Part shown: positions 1 to 8,995 of the stretch, piece after piece | Position numbering within the stretch: the first letter of the stretch is position 1 | Layout of the letters: each line of letters opens with the position of its first letter | DNA from: an uncultured SAR116 cluster alpha proteobacterium | GTDB taxonomy: Bacteria > Pseudomonadota > Alphaproteobacteria > Puniceispirillales > Marisalimonadaceae | Reading direction: 5' to 3' | NCBI GenBank assembly: GCA_902590245.1 | Contig: CACIWG010000006.1 | Coordinates: forward strand, 18,277 to 82,276 | Length of the DNA: 64,000 nucleotides | The notes under the pieces: generated by a model | Seen by the model: the letters and a program-made list of their open reading frames with translations, nothing else | Databases searched by the model: none | What the model was told of the DNA's origin: nothing | Position numbers and translations under genes: made by a program

Positions 1-603
1 TTCATACAGTTCATAATTTCCAAACATAAATCGTTCAATACCTGTAACTCTCTCGGCCCCAATAGTTGATAGCCAAACACCAAAAATTCCACCTATTAAA
101 TTTTTAACGGCCCCACCTGCACTTATACTAGCTAACATTGATAACCCAAATACAGTTAATGCAAAGTATTCTGGTGAACGAAATTCATAAGCTACTCTCG
201 CTAACAATGGAGCTGCAAAGCATAATACAATCACAGAAAAAACTCCACCTACTGTACTAGAAATAACAGCAACTCCAAGGGCTCGACCAGCTTCACCTTT
301 TTGTGCAAGAGGATAACCATCAAATGTAGTTGCCGCAGCCGCAGATGTACCAGGCGTATTAATTAAGATAGCAGTTATAGATCCAGCAAAAGTTGCTGAG
401 ACATAAATTGTTGCAAGAACAGCAATAGCATGAACAGGATCCATTGTTAAAGTAAAAGGTAATAACAATGCAGCACCTGTAGTTGCACCCAAACCAGGTA
501 AAACTCCAATTATAACGCCTAGTATAGTTGTAGCAAATATCAAGAATAGTAAATATGGATCAGTTGCTACTGAAGCCATTGCTAATAATGCTTGTTCAAA
601 CAT
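1..603 (-). CDS. tctA: TctA large membrane subunit of tripartite tricarboxylate transporter (partial, 3' end outside window)
   Basis: The reverse strand reads in frame from an ATG at 601-603 to the window edge, giving 201 N-terminal residues of a protein normally about 500 long. The sequence has the Gly/Ala-rich membrane pattern of TctA, including GVLPGLGATTGAALLLPFT and the conserved INTPGTSAAAATTFDGYPLA segment. TctA is the large polytopic permease subunit that, with TctB, imports carboxylates delivered by a periplasmic TctC protein. It lies 11 nt downstream of tctB in the order tctC-tctB-tctA. The truncation comes only from the window boundary. The substrate cannot be told from sequence. 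Confidence 0.95.
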   Translation of the reverse strand, partial: MFEQALLAMASVATDPYLLFLIFATTILGVIIGVLPGLGATTGAALLLPFTLTMDPVHAIAVLATIYVSATFAGSITAILINTPGTSAAAATTFDGYPLAQKGEAGRALGVAVISSTVGGVFSVIVLCFAAPLLARVAYEFRSPEYFALTVFGLSMLASISAGGAVKNLIGGIFGVWLSTIGAERVTGIERFMFGNYELYE

Positions 604-614
604 TTAAAAATTTC

Positions 615-1076
615 CTAGCCATAATACATGTCCATAAGAAGTCCTCTTGGAAATCTTATTTTCAATACAAAATCAAATAATAAAAAAATAAATAGCGGTG
701 TTAGCGTTGCTGTTAAAAAAGAAACCCAAATCCTTTTTTCACCCCATAATAATCCCATCAATAACATCACAACAAAAATCCCAATAAACATATCAGTATA
801 AACAGTTAGCAAATAGAATATAAAAAATAAGCCCATACTTCCCCAAGTTGGAAATTTTTCTAATTTTATTGGCTCTGGATTATTTTTTTTATATTGGAAA
901 GTTAATACCGATATTAAAATTAAATTTAAAATCATTAAAAATATTGGAAAGGATCTAGCTTGCATACTATCACCAACAATCATTTCAGGTGACGTATCAA
1001 GCTGAAGTGAAATTCCAATGACTATAATTGAAAAAACTGTAAGAAATAATGGGATTGTATAAAATTTATTAGTCAT
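615..1076 (-). CDS. tctB: TctB small membrane subunit of tripartite tricarboxylate transporter
   Basis: A 153-residue, very hydrophobic protein with four to five predicted membrane spans (about residues 6-25, 43-62, 78-110 as a pair, and 118-138). Size, topology and position between tctC and tctA fit the poorly conserved TctB subunit, which partners TctA in the inner membrane. The start is the ATG at 1074-1076; no clear Shine-Dalgarno sequence precedes it. A strong hairpin separates it from tctC, so it is probably expressed below the level of the binding protein. The assignment depends as much on context as on sequence, as is usual for TctB. Confidence 0.85.
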   Translation of the reverse strand: MTNKFYTIPLFLTVFSIIVIGISLQLDTSPEMIVGDSMQARSFPIFLMILNLILISVLTFQYKKNNPEPIKLEKFPTWGSMGLFFIFYLLTVYTDMFIGIFVVMLLMGLLWGEKRIWVSFLTATLTPLFIFLLFDFVLKIRFPRGLLMDMYYG

Positions 1077-1087
1077 AGTTTATATAA

Positions 1088-1115
1088 AATGCCCTCTGCT
1101 TTAACAGAGGGCATT
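1088..1115 (-). terminator. Intergenic hairpin between tctC and tctB (attenuator or RNA-stabilising stem)
   Basis: A perfect 11-bp inverted repeat (1088-1098 with 1105-1115, core GCCCTCTG/CAGAGGGC) around a 6-nt loop. On the transcribed minus strand it follows the tctC stop codon and is followed by a short T-rich stretch, not a long T tract. In binding-protein transporter operons such stems commonly lower downstream expression or protect the SBP message; that role here is inference. Confidence 0.75.
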
Positions 1116-1125
1116 AATTATTTGT

Positions 1126-2103
1126 TTACTTCATTAAGCCCATTTCTTTAAGAGCTGGTCCAAATTCACCAACCATAAAAGCAATTTGCTTACCCCAAGG
1201 TCCTGAAGGTTGAGGTGAAGTATTATCTAGTCCAGAATTTGCTAAATAAGCCTGATACATTGAATGTTTCATAGCTTTTGCCATTCCCTTTTCAAGCTCT
1301 GCAACTCTAGCTTTATCTACGCCTGCGTGAGTTACAAATCCTCTTGTTGTAGATAACACAAGATCAATACCTAACTCTTTTGCTGTTTTAGCTTTTGGAA
1401 TAGGAGCCATTCCATTTTCAGCTAAGATAACTAAAGGACATATATCGCCAGCTTCAACAGGTGCAGCAGCTTCAGATAAGTTCAACGTTCCTACATCAAC
1501 CTCACCAGCAACAAGTCTAGTTGCTAATTCTCCACCACCTTTGTATGGAATATATTTCGGCATTTTCTGTCCTAATCTTTTTGCCCATAAATAAACTGTT
1601 ATATGATCTATTGTTCCAGTATGGGTTCCACCAAATGTAATTTTGTCACCTTTCTTCATTCCGGCAACGAAATCTTCTGGTGTTTTGTAAGGACTCTTTT
1701 TACAATTAACCATTAGAATTTGAGGGTCATTTGTACCTCTTGCTATTGGAGCCATATCGCTGACTTTTAACTTAGTTTTACCCATTGCCATTGTAATAGC
1801 ATGTCCTACTGTAAAAGTTAGGATTGTATTTCCATCTGCAGGCCTTGTCATGAAATAATTCATAGCAGCAGCTCCGCCACCACCTCTTTTATTAACAACA
1901 ACCATATCTTGTTTTAGAGTTCTTCTAGATCTTAACATCATCATTCTTGAGTTAACATCTGTTCCACCCCCTGCACCAGCATGAGTAACAACCTCAATGG
2001 CAGGTTTTTTCTGAGCGAAACTTGGAGCAGCAGTAAAGGCAATTAATCCTGTAAGGACAGTCAAACCTGAACCAATGCTCAAAAGTGTTTTTTTATTAAT
2101 CAT
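1126..2103 (-). CDS. tctC: TctC/Bug-family periplasmic solute-binding protein
   Basis: A 325-residue protein with a Sec signal peptide (basic MINKK start, hydrophobic core, cleavage likely after PSFA near residue 30). The mature part begins IEVVTHAGAGGGTD, the ligand-loop signature of TctC/Bug receptors, and continues with the PYKGGGE and GEVDVG motifs typical of the family. It captures a carboxylate in the periplasm and passes it to TctAB. The start is well supported by a GGGAGGAATT Shine-Dalgarno sequence just upstream. It is the first gene of a leftward tctCBA operon. The ligand (tricarboxylate, other organic acid or aromatic acid) cannot be read from the sequence. Confidence 0.93.
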   Translation of the reverse strand: MINKKTLLSIGSGLTVLTGLIAFTAAPSFAQKKPAIEVVTHAGAGGGTDVNSRMMMLRSRRTLKQDMVVVNKRGGGGAAAMNYFMTRPADGNTILTFTVGHAITMAMGKTKLKVSDMAPIARGTNDPQILMVNCKKSPYKTPEDFVAGMKKGDKITFGGTHTGTIDHITVYLWAKRLGQKMPKYIPYKGGGELATRLVAGEVDVGTLNLSEAAAPVEAGDICPLVILAENGMAPIPKAKTAKELGIDLVLSTTRGFVTHAGVDKARVAELEKGMAKAMKHSMYQAYLANSGLDNTSPQPSGPWGKQIAFMVGEFGPALKEMGLMK

Positions 2104-2184
2104 TAATTCCTCCCGAGAATTTATATAATAATTATACTATTCTAAGGAAAACAAAGAGAGTCAAGTAACAATAAATTTTACTTG

Positions 2185-3756
2185 TTAATTATCTATAAAA
2201 TTTTCTTTAAATAAGTCGATATTTATAACTTCATTGATAGGTTTATCTCGTCTTAAACGTTTGATTCTTGGAAAACGTAAAGCTACGCCAGATTTGTGTC
2301 TTTTGCTAAAATCTACAGAATCAAATGCTATCTCAACTACAAATTTTTTTTCAACTTCTCTAACGGGTCCAAATTTATTAATGGTATTACTCCGAACAAA
2401 CTTGTCTAAAATTTCTAATTCTTCATTGCTAAATCCAAAATAAGCTTTGCAAATTGGGACTATATTATTTTGATCCCAAAGACCAAATGTGAAATCTGAA
2501 TAATATGAGCTTCTCTTACCATGGCCCCTTTGTGCATACATCATAACAGCGTCAACCACCAAAGGGTCGTTTTTCCACTTATACCAATAACCTTTTGGTC
2601 TTCCTGAAATGTAAGAGCTAGTCTTTCTTTTGATCATTAAACCTTCATGTACAGTTTTATTTAATTTTTTGGACTTAATATTTTTCAGGTTTTCCCAGGT
2701 TTTAAATTCGAAAATTTCTGAGAGATCAAAAAATTTATTTTGAATTTTATTATGCCATTCAGATAAAATATTCCGTCTTTCAGAAAAATCTAAGCTTCTT
2801 AAATCTTTATTTTTTAAAAACAAAATATCGTAAAGTTTTACAAATGCTGGAAAATTTTCTAAGTGATTTTTTGATACTTTTTTTCTATTCAATCTTTGTT
2901 GTAATTTGTTAAATTTAAAAGGTTTAAAATTATTTCCTACCAAAAGTTCACCATCTAAAACAACCAAGTCTTTTTCATTATTCTGAATTTCCGGAAAGGT
3001 GTTTGAGATATCATCTCCAGTTCGAGAGAAGATTCTGATTTTGGATTTAAATAAAACTAATTGTACTCTTATCCCATCCCACTTCCATTCTGCAAAAAAT
3101 TCGGTTGGGTTTAAGTTATTGAAATCTTTTTTTTCAATGGGGTGTGCCAGCATTAAAGGATGAAATACTTTCTCAACTTCTATTTCGGGTTTAGTACCTT
3201 TTTCAAAAATCCAATTAAATAATTTATTGTAGGGAGGAACTACACCATGCCAAATTTGTTCAATTTGAGAGATCTCAATAGTTGTGTTAAGAATTAATGA
3301 AAGTTTTGTTAATCTTGTTGAAACACCAATTCTTAAACCACCAGATAAAAGTTTGATAAATGCCCATCTCTCATTTTCTGAAAAAATTGAAAGATATTTT
3401 TTTATTAATTTGGTTATATTTGTAGTACTTGAATTTTCTAGCTCATTTATAATGAAGTTTAATTTTGGTACTTTACCTTTTTGTTTATAAGGCCAAATTA
3501 AAGCTATTGTTTCAGCAAGATCGCCAACATAATCATATGATAAATCAAACAATTCAGGATCAACTTCTTTTTTGATTAGTTCTTTAATTTTTGAAATGGA
3601 AATATTTTTAATTTTCAAATTTCCTGTCAAAATAGCCAATGCTAATCCTCTGTCAGGATTTTCGGTATTTTTAAAATAATGGTTTAATAGCTCAATTTTT
3701 CTGTTTCTTGATCTAGTAAGAATTAATTGATTAATTAATTGGCTAAACTCTTTCAA
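2185..3756 (-). CDS. ATP-dependent DNA ligase of the Lhr/exonuclease-associated repair cluster
   Basis: A 523-residue ATP-dependent ligase. Residues 1 to about 190 form the N-terminal DNA-binding region. Motif I, EWKWDGIR, puts the adenylated lysine at residue 225, followed by nucleotidyltransferase motifs (SRTGDDIS, LDGELLV, EGLMIKRK) and an OB-fold tail. The family is the one found beside an MBL exonuclease, an Lhr-like helicase and a PdeM phosphoesterase, all of which are present here. It seals nicks using ATP, presumably in repair rather than replication, which uses the NAD-dependent LigA. It overlaps the upstream exonuclease by 4 nt, implying translational coupling. The ATG at 3754-3756 is taken as start. 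Confidence 0.95.
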   Translation of the reverse strand: MKEFSQLINQLILTRSRNRKIELLNHYFKNTENPDRGLALAILTGNLKIKNISISKIKELIKKEVDPELFDLSYDYVGDLAETIALIWPYKQKGKVPKLNFIINELENSSTTNITKLIKKYLSIFSENERWAFIKLLSGGLRIGVSTRLTKLSLILNTTIEISQIEQIWHGVVPPYNKLFNWIFEKGTKPEIEVEKVFHPLMLAHPIEKKDFNNLNPTEFFAEWKWDGIRVQLVLFKSKIRIFSRTGDDISNTFPEIQNNEKDLVVLDGELLVGNNFKPFKFNKLQQRLNRKKVSKNHLENFPAFVKLYDILFLKNKDLRSLDFSERRNILSEWHNKIQNKFFDLSEIFEFKTWENLKNIKSKKLNKTVHEGLMIKRKTSSYISGRPKGYWYKWKNDPLVVDAVMMYAQRGHGKRSSYYSDFTFGLWDQNNIVPICKAYFGFSNEELEILDKFVRSNTINKFGPVREVEKKFVVEIAFDSVDFSKRHKSGVALRFPRIKRLRRDKPINEVINIDLFKENFIDN

Positions 3757-4748
3757 ATTTCTTCTCCACTATCATCTCTCCCTTGAATAGATAATGCAGA
3801 TGCTTTTAAGCCTCTTTTTTTACACCAATGTACTAAAGCTTCTTCTCGACCATGTGTTACTAAAATATTTTTTGCTAAACTATTATTTATATTCGATGTT
3901 AATTCATTCCAATCAGCATGATCTGATATTAATAAAGGTAATTCAACCAAACTCTGTTTCGCTCTTTGTTTTACTGACATCCATCCAGAAGCGTGAGACA
4001 ATATAGGGTCTATAAATCTTCTTGACCAAGTTGATTTTAGAGCTGAAGGTGGTGCTAAGATAATCTTTCCATTAAAATCTTTTTTCTCACCTTTAATAAG
4101 AGCTTTGGATAAATTTCCTAAATTTATACCAGACTGAATATAATAATCACAAATCTTCTCTAATGCTCCATGGATAAAAATAGTTTCATCATATCCTTTA
4201 TTTCTTAATAATTTAATTAAACGTTGGGCTTTTCCAAGGGCATAAACACCAATTAAATGTGGACGATTTGAAAAATTTTTTAATGAATTAATTAATTTAT
4301 TTATTTCAACTTCTGGATCTGGATGTTGAAATATAGGTAGGCCAAATGTAGCTTCAGTTACTAACGTATCGCATGTGACTGGTCTAAAGTTTTCGCAAGT
4401 ATCATCTTTCGTTATTTTAAAATCACCAGTAAAATTTATTTTATCTTTCCGATATTCAAGTAAAACTTGAGCACTTCCTAATATATGTCCAGCCGGAAAA
4501 AAAGTAACTTTCACACCATTAACATTTAATGGAGAATTAAATGATAATTCTTGAAAATTATTTGCACAATTCTCTCCATATCTAATTTTCATAATTTCTA
4601 TTGTATGTTTTGTTGCAAGAACATTATTATGACCAGGCTTTGCATGGTCAGCATGAGCATGAGTTATGATTGCATTTTCAACTGGAAAAATTGGATCAAT
4701 AAAGGTATTTATTGGTACTATTTGTAAATGTTTATTAACCCAATCCAT
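3753..4748 (-). CDS. Ligase-associated metallo-beta-lactamase-fold DNA exonuclease
   Basis: A 331-residue MBL-fold protein. The metal-binding motif HAHADHA is at residues 30-36 (H30, H32, D34, H35), with PAGHILGSAQ, NFTGDFK and the C-terminal VTHGRE motif of the beta-CASP-like/CPSF73 branch. In the ligase-associated cluster this member is a metal-dependent DNA nuclease acting with the ligase, helicase and phosphoesterase. The ligase gene starts inside its stop codon (4-nt overlap). Its ATG is only 17 bp from the divergent helicase ATG, so both arms of the cluster must share a tiny promoter region or have promoters within coding sequence. Confidence 0.94.
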   Translation of the reverse strand: MDWVNKHLQIVPINTFIDPIFPVENAIITHAHADHAKPGHNNVLATKHTIEIMKIRYGENCANNFQELSFNSPLNVNGVKVTFFPAGHILGSAQVLLEYRKDKINFTGDFKITKDDTCENFRPVTCDTLVTEATFGLPIFQHPDPEVEINKLINSLKNFSNRPHLIGVYALGKAQRLIKLLRNKGYDETIFIHGALEKICDYYIQSGINLGNLSKALIKGEKKDFNGKIILAPPSALKSTWSRRFIDPILSHASGWMSVKQRAKQSLVELPLLISDHADWNELTSNINNSLAKNILVTHGREEALVHWCKKRGLKASALSIQGRDDSGEEI

Positions 4749-4765
4749 ATTTTTTATATATCATT

Positions 4766-7189
4766 ATGATACCAAAATTAAAGTCTCATCCTATTACTAA
4801 ATGGTTAAATAAAAATGGTTGGAGTTATCACAAACACCAAATTGATACACTAGAAGAGGCTACAAAAGGATATGATATATTGCTAGTTGCACCAACAGGA
4901 GGTGGAAAAACTCTTGCTGGATTTATGCCGGCAATTACAGATTTAATTGAAAAAAAATATAAAGATAATTTTTTACATACTCTTTATATTTCACCATTAA
5001 AAGCACTTACTGTTGATGTACAAAGAAATTTAGTTCAACCAATAAATGACCAATCTTTAAATATTTCTGTTGAGACGAGAACTGGTGATACTCCATACGC
5101 AAAAAAAAGAAGGCAAAAGACATCGCCACCTCAAATGCTTATGACAACTCCTGAGTCTTTTGCTTTGTTGATGTCAGATGAAAATGCTGAAGATTATTTT
5201 AAAAATATTAAATTTTTAATTATTGATGAAATTCATACATTGATAAATTCTAAAAGAGGCGATTTATTATCACTTAATATAGCAAGATTAAATGAATTAG
5301 CTTCGAATTATACTAAAATTGGGTTATCGGCTACTATTAAAGATAAAGAAAATGTTTTGAACTTTTTATCTCAAAATAAACAAAAAAAAATTATCGATAT
5401 TCCATCTTTAAATAAGCCAAAAGTAGAAATTTTAATGTCTGAAAACAGAATACCTTGGTCAGGTCATATGGCAACCTATTCTATTAGAACATTATATTCA
5501 AAAATTGAAAAAGCAGAAATGAGTATAATTTTTGTTAATACTAGAGCTCAAGCCGAGTTAATTTTTCATAATTTATGGCTTGAAAATAAATCTAATTTAA
5601 AAATAGCTGTTCATCACGGAAGTCTTGAAAGAGAAATAAGGAGAAAAGTGGAACACAAAATGTCCAAAGGAGAGATTGATTGTGTGGTTGCAACAAGTTC
5701 TTTAGATCTTGGAATTGATTGGGCCAAAATAGACTTAGTCATTCAAGTTGGTGCTCCAAAAGGTGTTTCAAGATTATTACAAAGAATTGGCAGAAGTAAT
5801 CATACTTTAAATAAGCCATCAAAGGCTTTATTAGTTCCAGGAAATAGATTTGAATATCTTGAATGTTTAGCTGCTATAGAAGCTATAAAAGAAAACATCA
5901 TAGATGGAGATAATTTAAAATCTGGTAGTCTTGATGTTTTAGCTCAGCATATATTAGGTGTTGCCTGTAGCAATCCATTTGATAAAACCAAACTTTATAA
6001 AAATGTTAAAACCGCTTGGCCTTACAGAAAACTCTCAATAGAAGATTTTACCCAAACTTTGGAGTTTGTTCAAAACGGTGGTTATTCACTTAGACAATAC
6101 CAGAAATACTCTAAAATCGGATTAAATAAAAATAATCACTTTGCAATCAGAAATAAGACAGTTAGACAGAAGTACAAGATGAATATTGGCACTATTGTTG
6201 AATCGTATATGCTTAAAGTGAAGCTTCGAAATAAAACCTTAGGTAATATAGAAGAATGGTTCATTGAAGGTTTGACTGAAGGTGATACTTTTCTGTTTGG
6301 AGGGAAAGTTTTAAAGTTTTTAAATATATCAGAGAAGGGAGTTCATGTAGCTTTAACAAAAGATAAAAGGCCTAAAATACCATCTTACGCTGGGGGAAGA
6401 ATGCCTCTTACTTCTGAGTTGGCGTTACAAGTGAAAAAGTTAATAAGCAAAAAAAAGTCTTTAAATAGTTATCCTGAACAGATAAAAGATTGGTTAATTT
6501 TACAATCTCAAAAGTCAATTTTACCAATGCATGATAAAGTTTTAATTGAAACTTTTCCTAGAAAAATGGGGAATAAAAAAAGACATTTTTTAATTTGTTA
6601 TGCCTTTGAAGGAAGAAATGTTCATCAGACTTTAGGTTTTTTAATTTCGAAGAGAATGCAAAGATATAATCTTAAACCACTCGGATTTGTTGCAACTGAC
6701 TATGCTCTCGCTATTTGGAGCATGAAGGAAATTAATGACATTAAATCCTTATTTAATGAAGATTTAATGATAAGCGATTTGTATGAATGGTTAGATGACA
6801 CTCCATTAATGAAAAAAAATTTTAGAGATGCATCGATTATTTCAGGATTAATTGAAAGAAAAATGCCTGGTTTGACAAAAACATCGAAGCAAATTTTATT
6901 TAATACAGACTTGATTTATGATGTACTAAAGAAACATGAAGGTAACCACTTGCTTCTCAAAGTTGCTAAAGAAGATTCATTAAATGGTTTGATTTCAATT
7001 GATAGGTTAGGCAAACTAATGAAGAGAATCCAAAATAAAATTTTATTTAATAAATTAGAAAAAATATCCCCATTAGCAGTACCTCTTTTGCTTGAAATAA
7101 ATAGAGAAACAATTAATAAAGATGAGCTTAATGAATATTATTTGGAAGAATTTGAAAATGAATTACTTAGTGAAATTGGTTTTTCATGA
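4766..7189 (+). CDS. Lhr-core-like DEXH-box DNA helicase, ligase-associated
   Basis: An 807-residue superfamily 2 helicase. It has Walker A APTGGGKT at about residue 43, DEIH as motif II (in IIDEIHT), SAT as motif III (GLSATI), and the later motifs VATSSLDLGIDW and QRIGRSNH, followed by the winged-helix and long C-terminal region of Lhr proteins. The length fits the roughly 800-residue Lhr-core form, not the 1500-residue Lhr of E. coli. It is an ATP-driven 3'-5' translocase/helicase in the bacterial repair set with ligase, exonuclease and PdeM. It starts the rightward arm; its stop overlaps the pdeM start (ATGA, 4 nt). Confidence 0.95.
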   Translation: MIPKLKSHPITKWLNKNGWSYHKHQIDTLEEATKGYDILLVAPTGGGKTLAGFMPAITDLIEKKYKDNFLHTLYISPLKALTVDVQRNLVQPINDQSLNISVETRTGDTPYAKKRRQKTSPPQMLMTTPESFALLMSDENAEDYFKNIKFLIIDEIHTLINSKRGDLLSLNIARLNELASNYTKIGLSATIKDKENVLNFLSQNKQKKIIDIPSLNKPKVEILMSENRIPWSGHMATYSIRTLYSKIEKAEMSIIFVNTRAQAELIFHNLWLENKSNLKIAVHHGSLEREIRRKVEHKMSKGEIDCVVATSSLDLGIDWAKIDLVIQVGAPKGVSRLLQRIGRSNHTLNKPSKALLVPGNRFEYLECLAAIEAIKENIIDGDNLKSGSLDVLAQHILGVACSNPFDKTKLYKNVKTAWPYRKLSIEDFTQTLEFVQNGGYSLRQYQKYSKIGLNKNNHFAIRNKTVRQKYKMNIGTIVESYMLKVKLRNKTLGNIEEWFIEGLTEGDTFLFGGKVLKFLNISEKGVHVALTKDKRPKIPSYAGGRMPLTSELALQVKKLISKKKSLNSYPEQIKDWLILQSQKSILPMHDKVLIETFPRKMGNKKRHFLICYAFEGRNVHQTLGFLISKRMQRYNLKPLGFVATDYALAIWSMKEINDIKSLFNEDLMISDLYEWLDDTPLMKKNFRDASIISGLIERKMPGLTKTSKQILFNTDLIYDVLKKHEGNHLLLKVAKEDSLNGLISIDRLGKLMKRIQNKILFNKLEKISPLAVPLLLEINRETINKDELNEYYLEEFENELLSEIGFS

Positions 7190-7857
7190 AAAAATTAGAG
7201 TTTTGTCAAAATACATTTGATATAGATCCGCACGGAATTCTCATTTGGTCAAAGCTTAATACTGCAATTGTTTCAGATTTACATTTAGAAAAAGGCTCAA
7301 GTTACGCTAAGTATGGGCAATATATTCCTCCATATGACAGTTTAGAAACATTAATCAAATTAGAAAAAATTTTATCAAACTATGTGATTAAAAAAATTAT
7401 TTTTTTAGGCGATACTTTTCACGATAAAAATTCACTAAATAGAATGAATATTAAAACTCAAAAGAAATTAAAATCATTAACTAATATTTATGAATTCATT
7501 TTAATTGAAGGAAATCATGATAAAAACATAATGTATGAAATCCCAAGTTATAAAATTTTACGATTAAATGATATTGAGTTTATTCATGAAGCAATTGTTG
7601 ACGATAGACATCAGATTTCTGGACATTATCACCCAACTTTATCTGTCAAATTGAATGGAAAAAGAGTAACTGAAAAATGTATCTTACAAACTGAAAGAAA
7701 ATTAATTCTTCCTTCATTTGGAAAATATACTGGAGGGCTATCGATTAATAATAAAATATTTAAGCCTTATTTAAAATCTGGTTTTAATGCATATATATGT
7801 AATGAAAAAAATGTATATAAATTTTCTTCATCAGATTTGAAAAAAAATGTTAAATGA
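7186..7857 (+). CDS. pdeM: Ligase-associated metallophosphoesterase PdeM
   Basis: A 223-residue calcineurin-like phosphoesterase with the ordered metal-binding motifs VSDLHLEKG, LGDTFHD, EGNHDK and SGHYHP. These match the PdeM family, a manganese-dependent DNA phosphodiesterase/endonuclease encoded with the ATP-dependent ligase, MBL exonuclease and Lhr-type helicase. The start overlaps the helicase stop by 4 nt and its own stop overlaps the next gene by 11 nt, so it sits mid-operon and is probably translationally coupled. All expected catalytic motifs are intact. The cellular substrate is unknown. Confidence 0.93.
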   Translation: MKKLEFCQNTFDIDPHGILIWSKLNTAIVSDLHLEKGSSYAKYGQYIPPYDSLETLIKLEKILSNYVIKKIIFLGDTFHDKNSLNRMNIKTQKKLKSLTNIYEFILIEGNHDKNIMYEIPSYKILRLNDIEFIHEAIVDDRHQISGHYHPTLSVKLNGKRVTEKCILQTERKLILPSFGKYTGGLSINNKIFKPYLKSGFNAYICNEKNVYKFSSSDLKKNVK

Positions 7858-8059
7858 AAAGTATTTAAATAAAGTAATTGATTTTGCTTGGGCAGATGAA
7901 ATAAGTTTTGATTCAATTAAAGAACAAACTGGGTTAAACGAAAAGCAGGTTATAAAATTGATGAGAAGTTATCTCAAGCCTAGAAGTTTTAAACTTTGGC
8001 GTGAAAGAGTATCTGGAAGAAAATCCAAACATAGTAAAATAAATAATATTTATAGATGA
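7847..8059 (+). CDS. TIGR03643/DUF2805-type small protein, function unknown
   Basis: A 70-residue basic protein. Residues about 10-45 look like a helix-turn-helix (FDSIKEQTGLNEKQVIKLMR), followed by the conserved block LKPRSFKLWRERVSGRKSKH, which I recognise as the TIGR03643 (DUF2805) family. The family has no established function; the helix-turn-helix look and basic tail would suit nucleic-acid binding, but that is inference. It overlaps pdeM by 11 nt and the COQ7 gene by 4 nt, sitting exactly between the DNA repair genes and ubiquinone synthesis. Confidence 0.85.
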   Translation: MLNEKYLNKVIDFAWADEISFDSIKEQTGLNEKQVIKLMRSYLKPRSFKLWRERVSGRKSKHSKINNIYR

Positions 8060-8622
8060 TTTTCGTGGAAAATATTTTAAAAAAATACAATGCGATTGGA
8101 ATTAGTATTCCAAAATTTATGATTAAATGGATGAGGTCAAACCACGCTGGAGAAACAGGAGCAGTTTGGATTTACAAAGGTGCAAGTTGTATTTTTTGGA
8201 ATAAAAAAATATTGAAGATGTCAAAAGAACACATTGTAACTGAAACCAATCATCTGATAGTTATGGAAAATCTTTTAACCTCTAATGAAAAAAGCAAACT
8301 ACTTTTTTTATGGAGAATTATGGGTTTTGTATTAGGATTTTTGTCAGCACTATTTGGTTATAAATTTTTTTGCATTACCGTAGATGCAGTCGAAACTTTT
8401 GTTGAGATGCATTACAATGAACAAATTGAATATTTATTAAATAATAATATAAATTATAAGTTAGCAATGGTTATAAAGAAATGCTGTGATGAAGAAATAG
8501 AACACCAGCAAGATGCAAGATCAAAGGTATTAGAAAAAGATGAAAGTAAAATTACTAACTTTTGGAAAAAAATTGTTGGGTCAGGCTCTAATATCGCAGT
8601 AAATGTTTCAAAGTTGGTCTAA
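8056..8622 (+). CDS. coq7: COQ7-type demethoxyubiquinone hydroxylase
   Basis: A 188-residue di-iron carboxylate monooxygenase. Ligand motifs are visible in order: NHAGETGAVWIY (E33), ETNH (E63, H66), VETFVEMHYNEQIE (E113/E117 region) and DEEIEH (E147, H150). It performs the late C6 hydroxylation of demethoxyubiquinone in the inner membrane; a hydrophobic stretch near residues 84-110 fits membrane association. The start overlaps the preceding stop as ATGA. An aerobic ubiquinone enzyme inside a DNA repair operon is unusual; COQ9, its partner in eukaryotes, lies some 34 kb away in this window. Confidence 0.93.
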   Translation: MIFVENILKKYNAIGISIPKFMIKWMRSNHAGETGAVWIYKGASCIFWNKKILKMSKEHIVTETNHLIVMENLLTSNEKSKLLFLWRIMGFVLGFLSALFGYKFFCITVDAVETFVEMHYNEQIEYLLNNNINYKLAMVIKKCCDEEIEHQQDARSKVLEKDESKITNFWKKIVGSGSNIAVNVSKLV

Positions 8623-8626
8623 TAAT

Positions 8627-8995
8627 ATGATAAAAGTTCTTTATGATGGTAAGTGTGGATTATGTAATAAAGAGATCAGTTATTATAAAAAAATTGCCAA
8701 TAATAAAAAGTTTAAATGGTTAGATATTGCTAATAACCCTAAAGATTTAAAAGAATTTAATATTAAACAATCGGACGCACTTTTGTATCTACACGCATTT
8801 GATTCTAAAAATAAACAATATATCGGAGTTGATGCCTTTATTTTAATTTGGAAAAATCTAAAGTACTGGAAACTTTTGGCTTTTATTGCATCTTTGCCAA
8901 TAATTAAAAGTTTATTGTCCGTAATCTATAAGAAATTTGCTTACTACAGATTTAACAAATTAGAACATTGTATTATTAGTAAGAATAATGCTTAA
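8627..8995 (+). CDS. DUF393 (DCC family) thiol-disulfide-like protein
   Basis: A 122-residue protein with the DCC-family N-terminus VLYDGKCGLCNKE: a CxxC pair in a thioredoxin-like setting. A hydrophobic helix near the middle (LLAFIASLPIIKSLLSVIY) precedes the usual C-terminal YRFNK motif. I prefer the ATG at 8627, just after the COQ7 stop, over an in-frame ATG at 8603 that would add eight non-family residues and overlap COQ7. DUF393 proteins are presumed redox proteins of unknown substrate. The next short ORF overlaps its stop codon. Confidence 0.85.
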   Translation: MIKVLYDGKCGLCNKEISYYKKIANNKKFKWLDIANNPKDLKEFNIKQSDALLYLHAFDSKNKQYIGVDAFILIWKNLKYWKLLAFIASLPIIKSLLSVIYKKFAYYRFNKLEHCIISKNNA

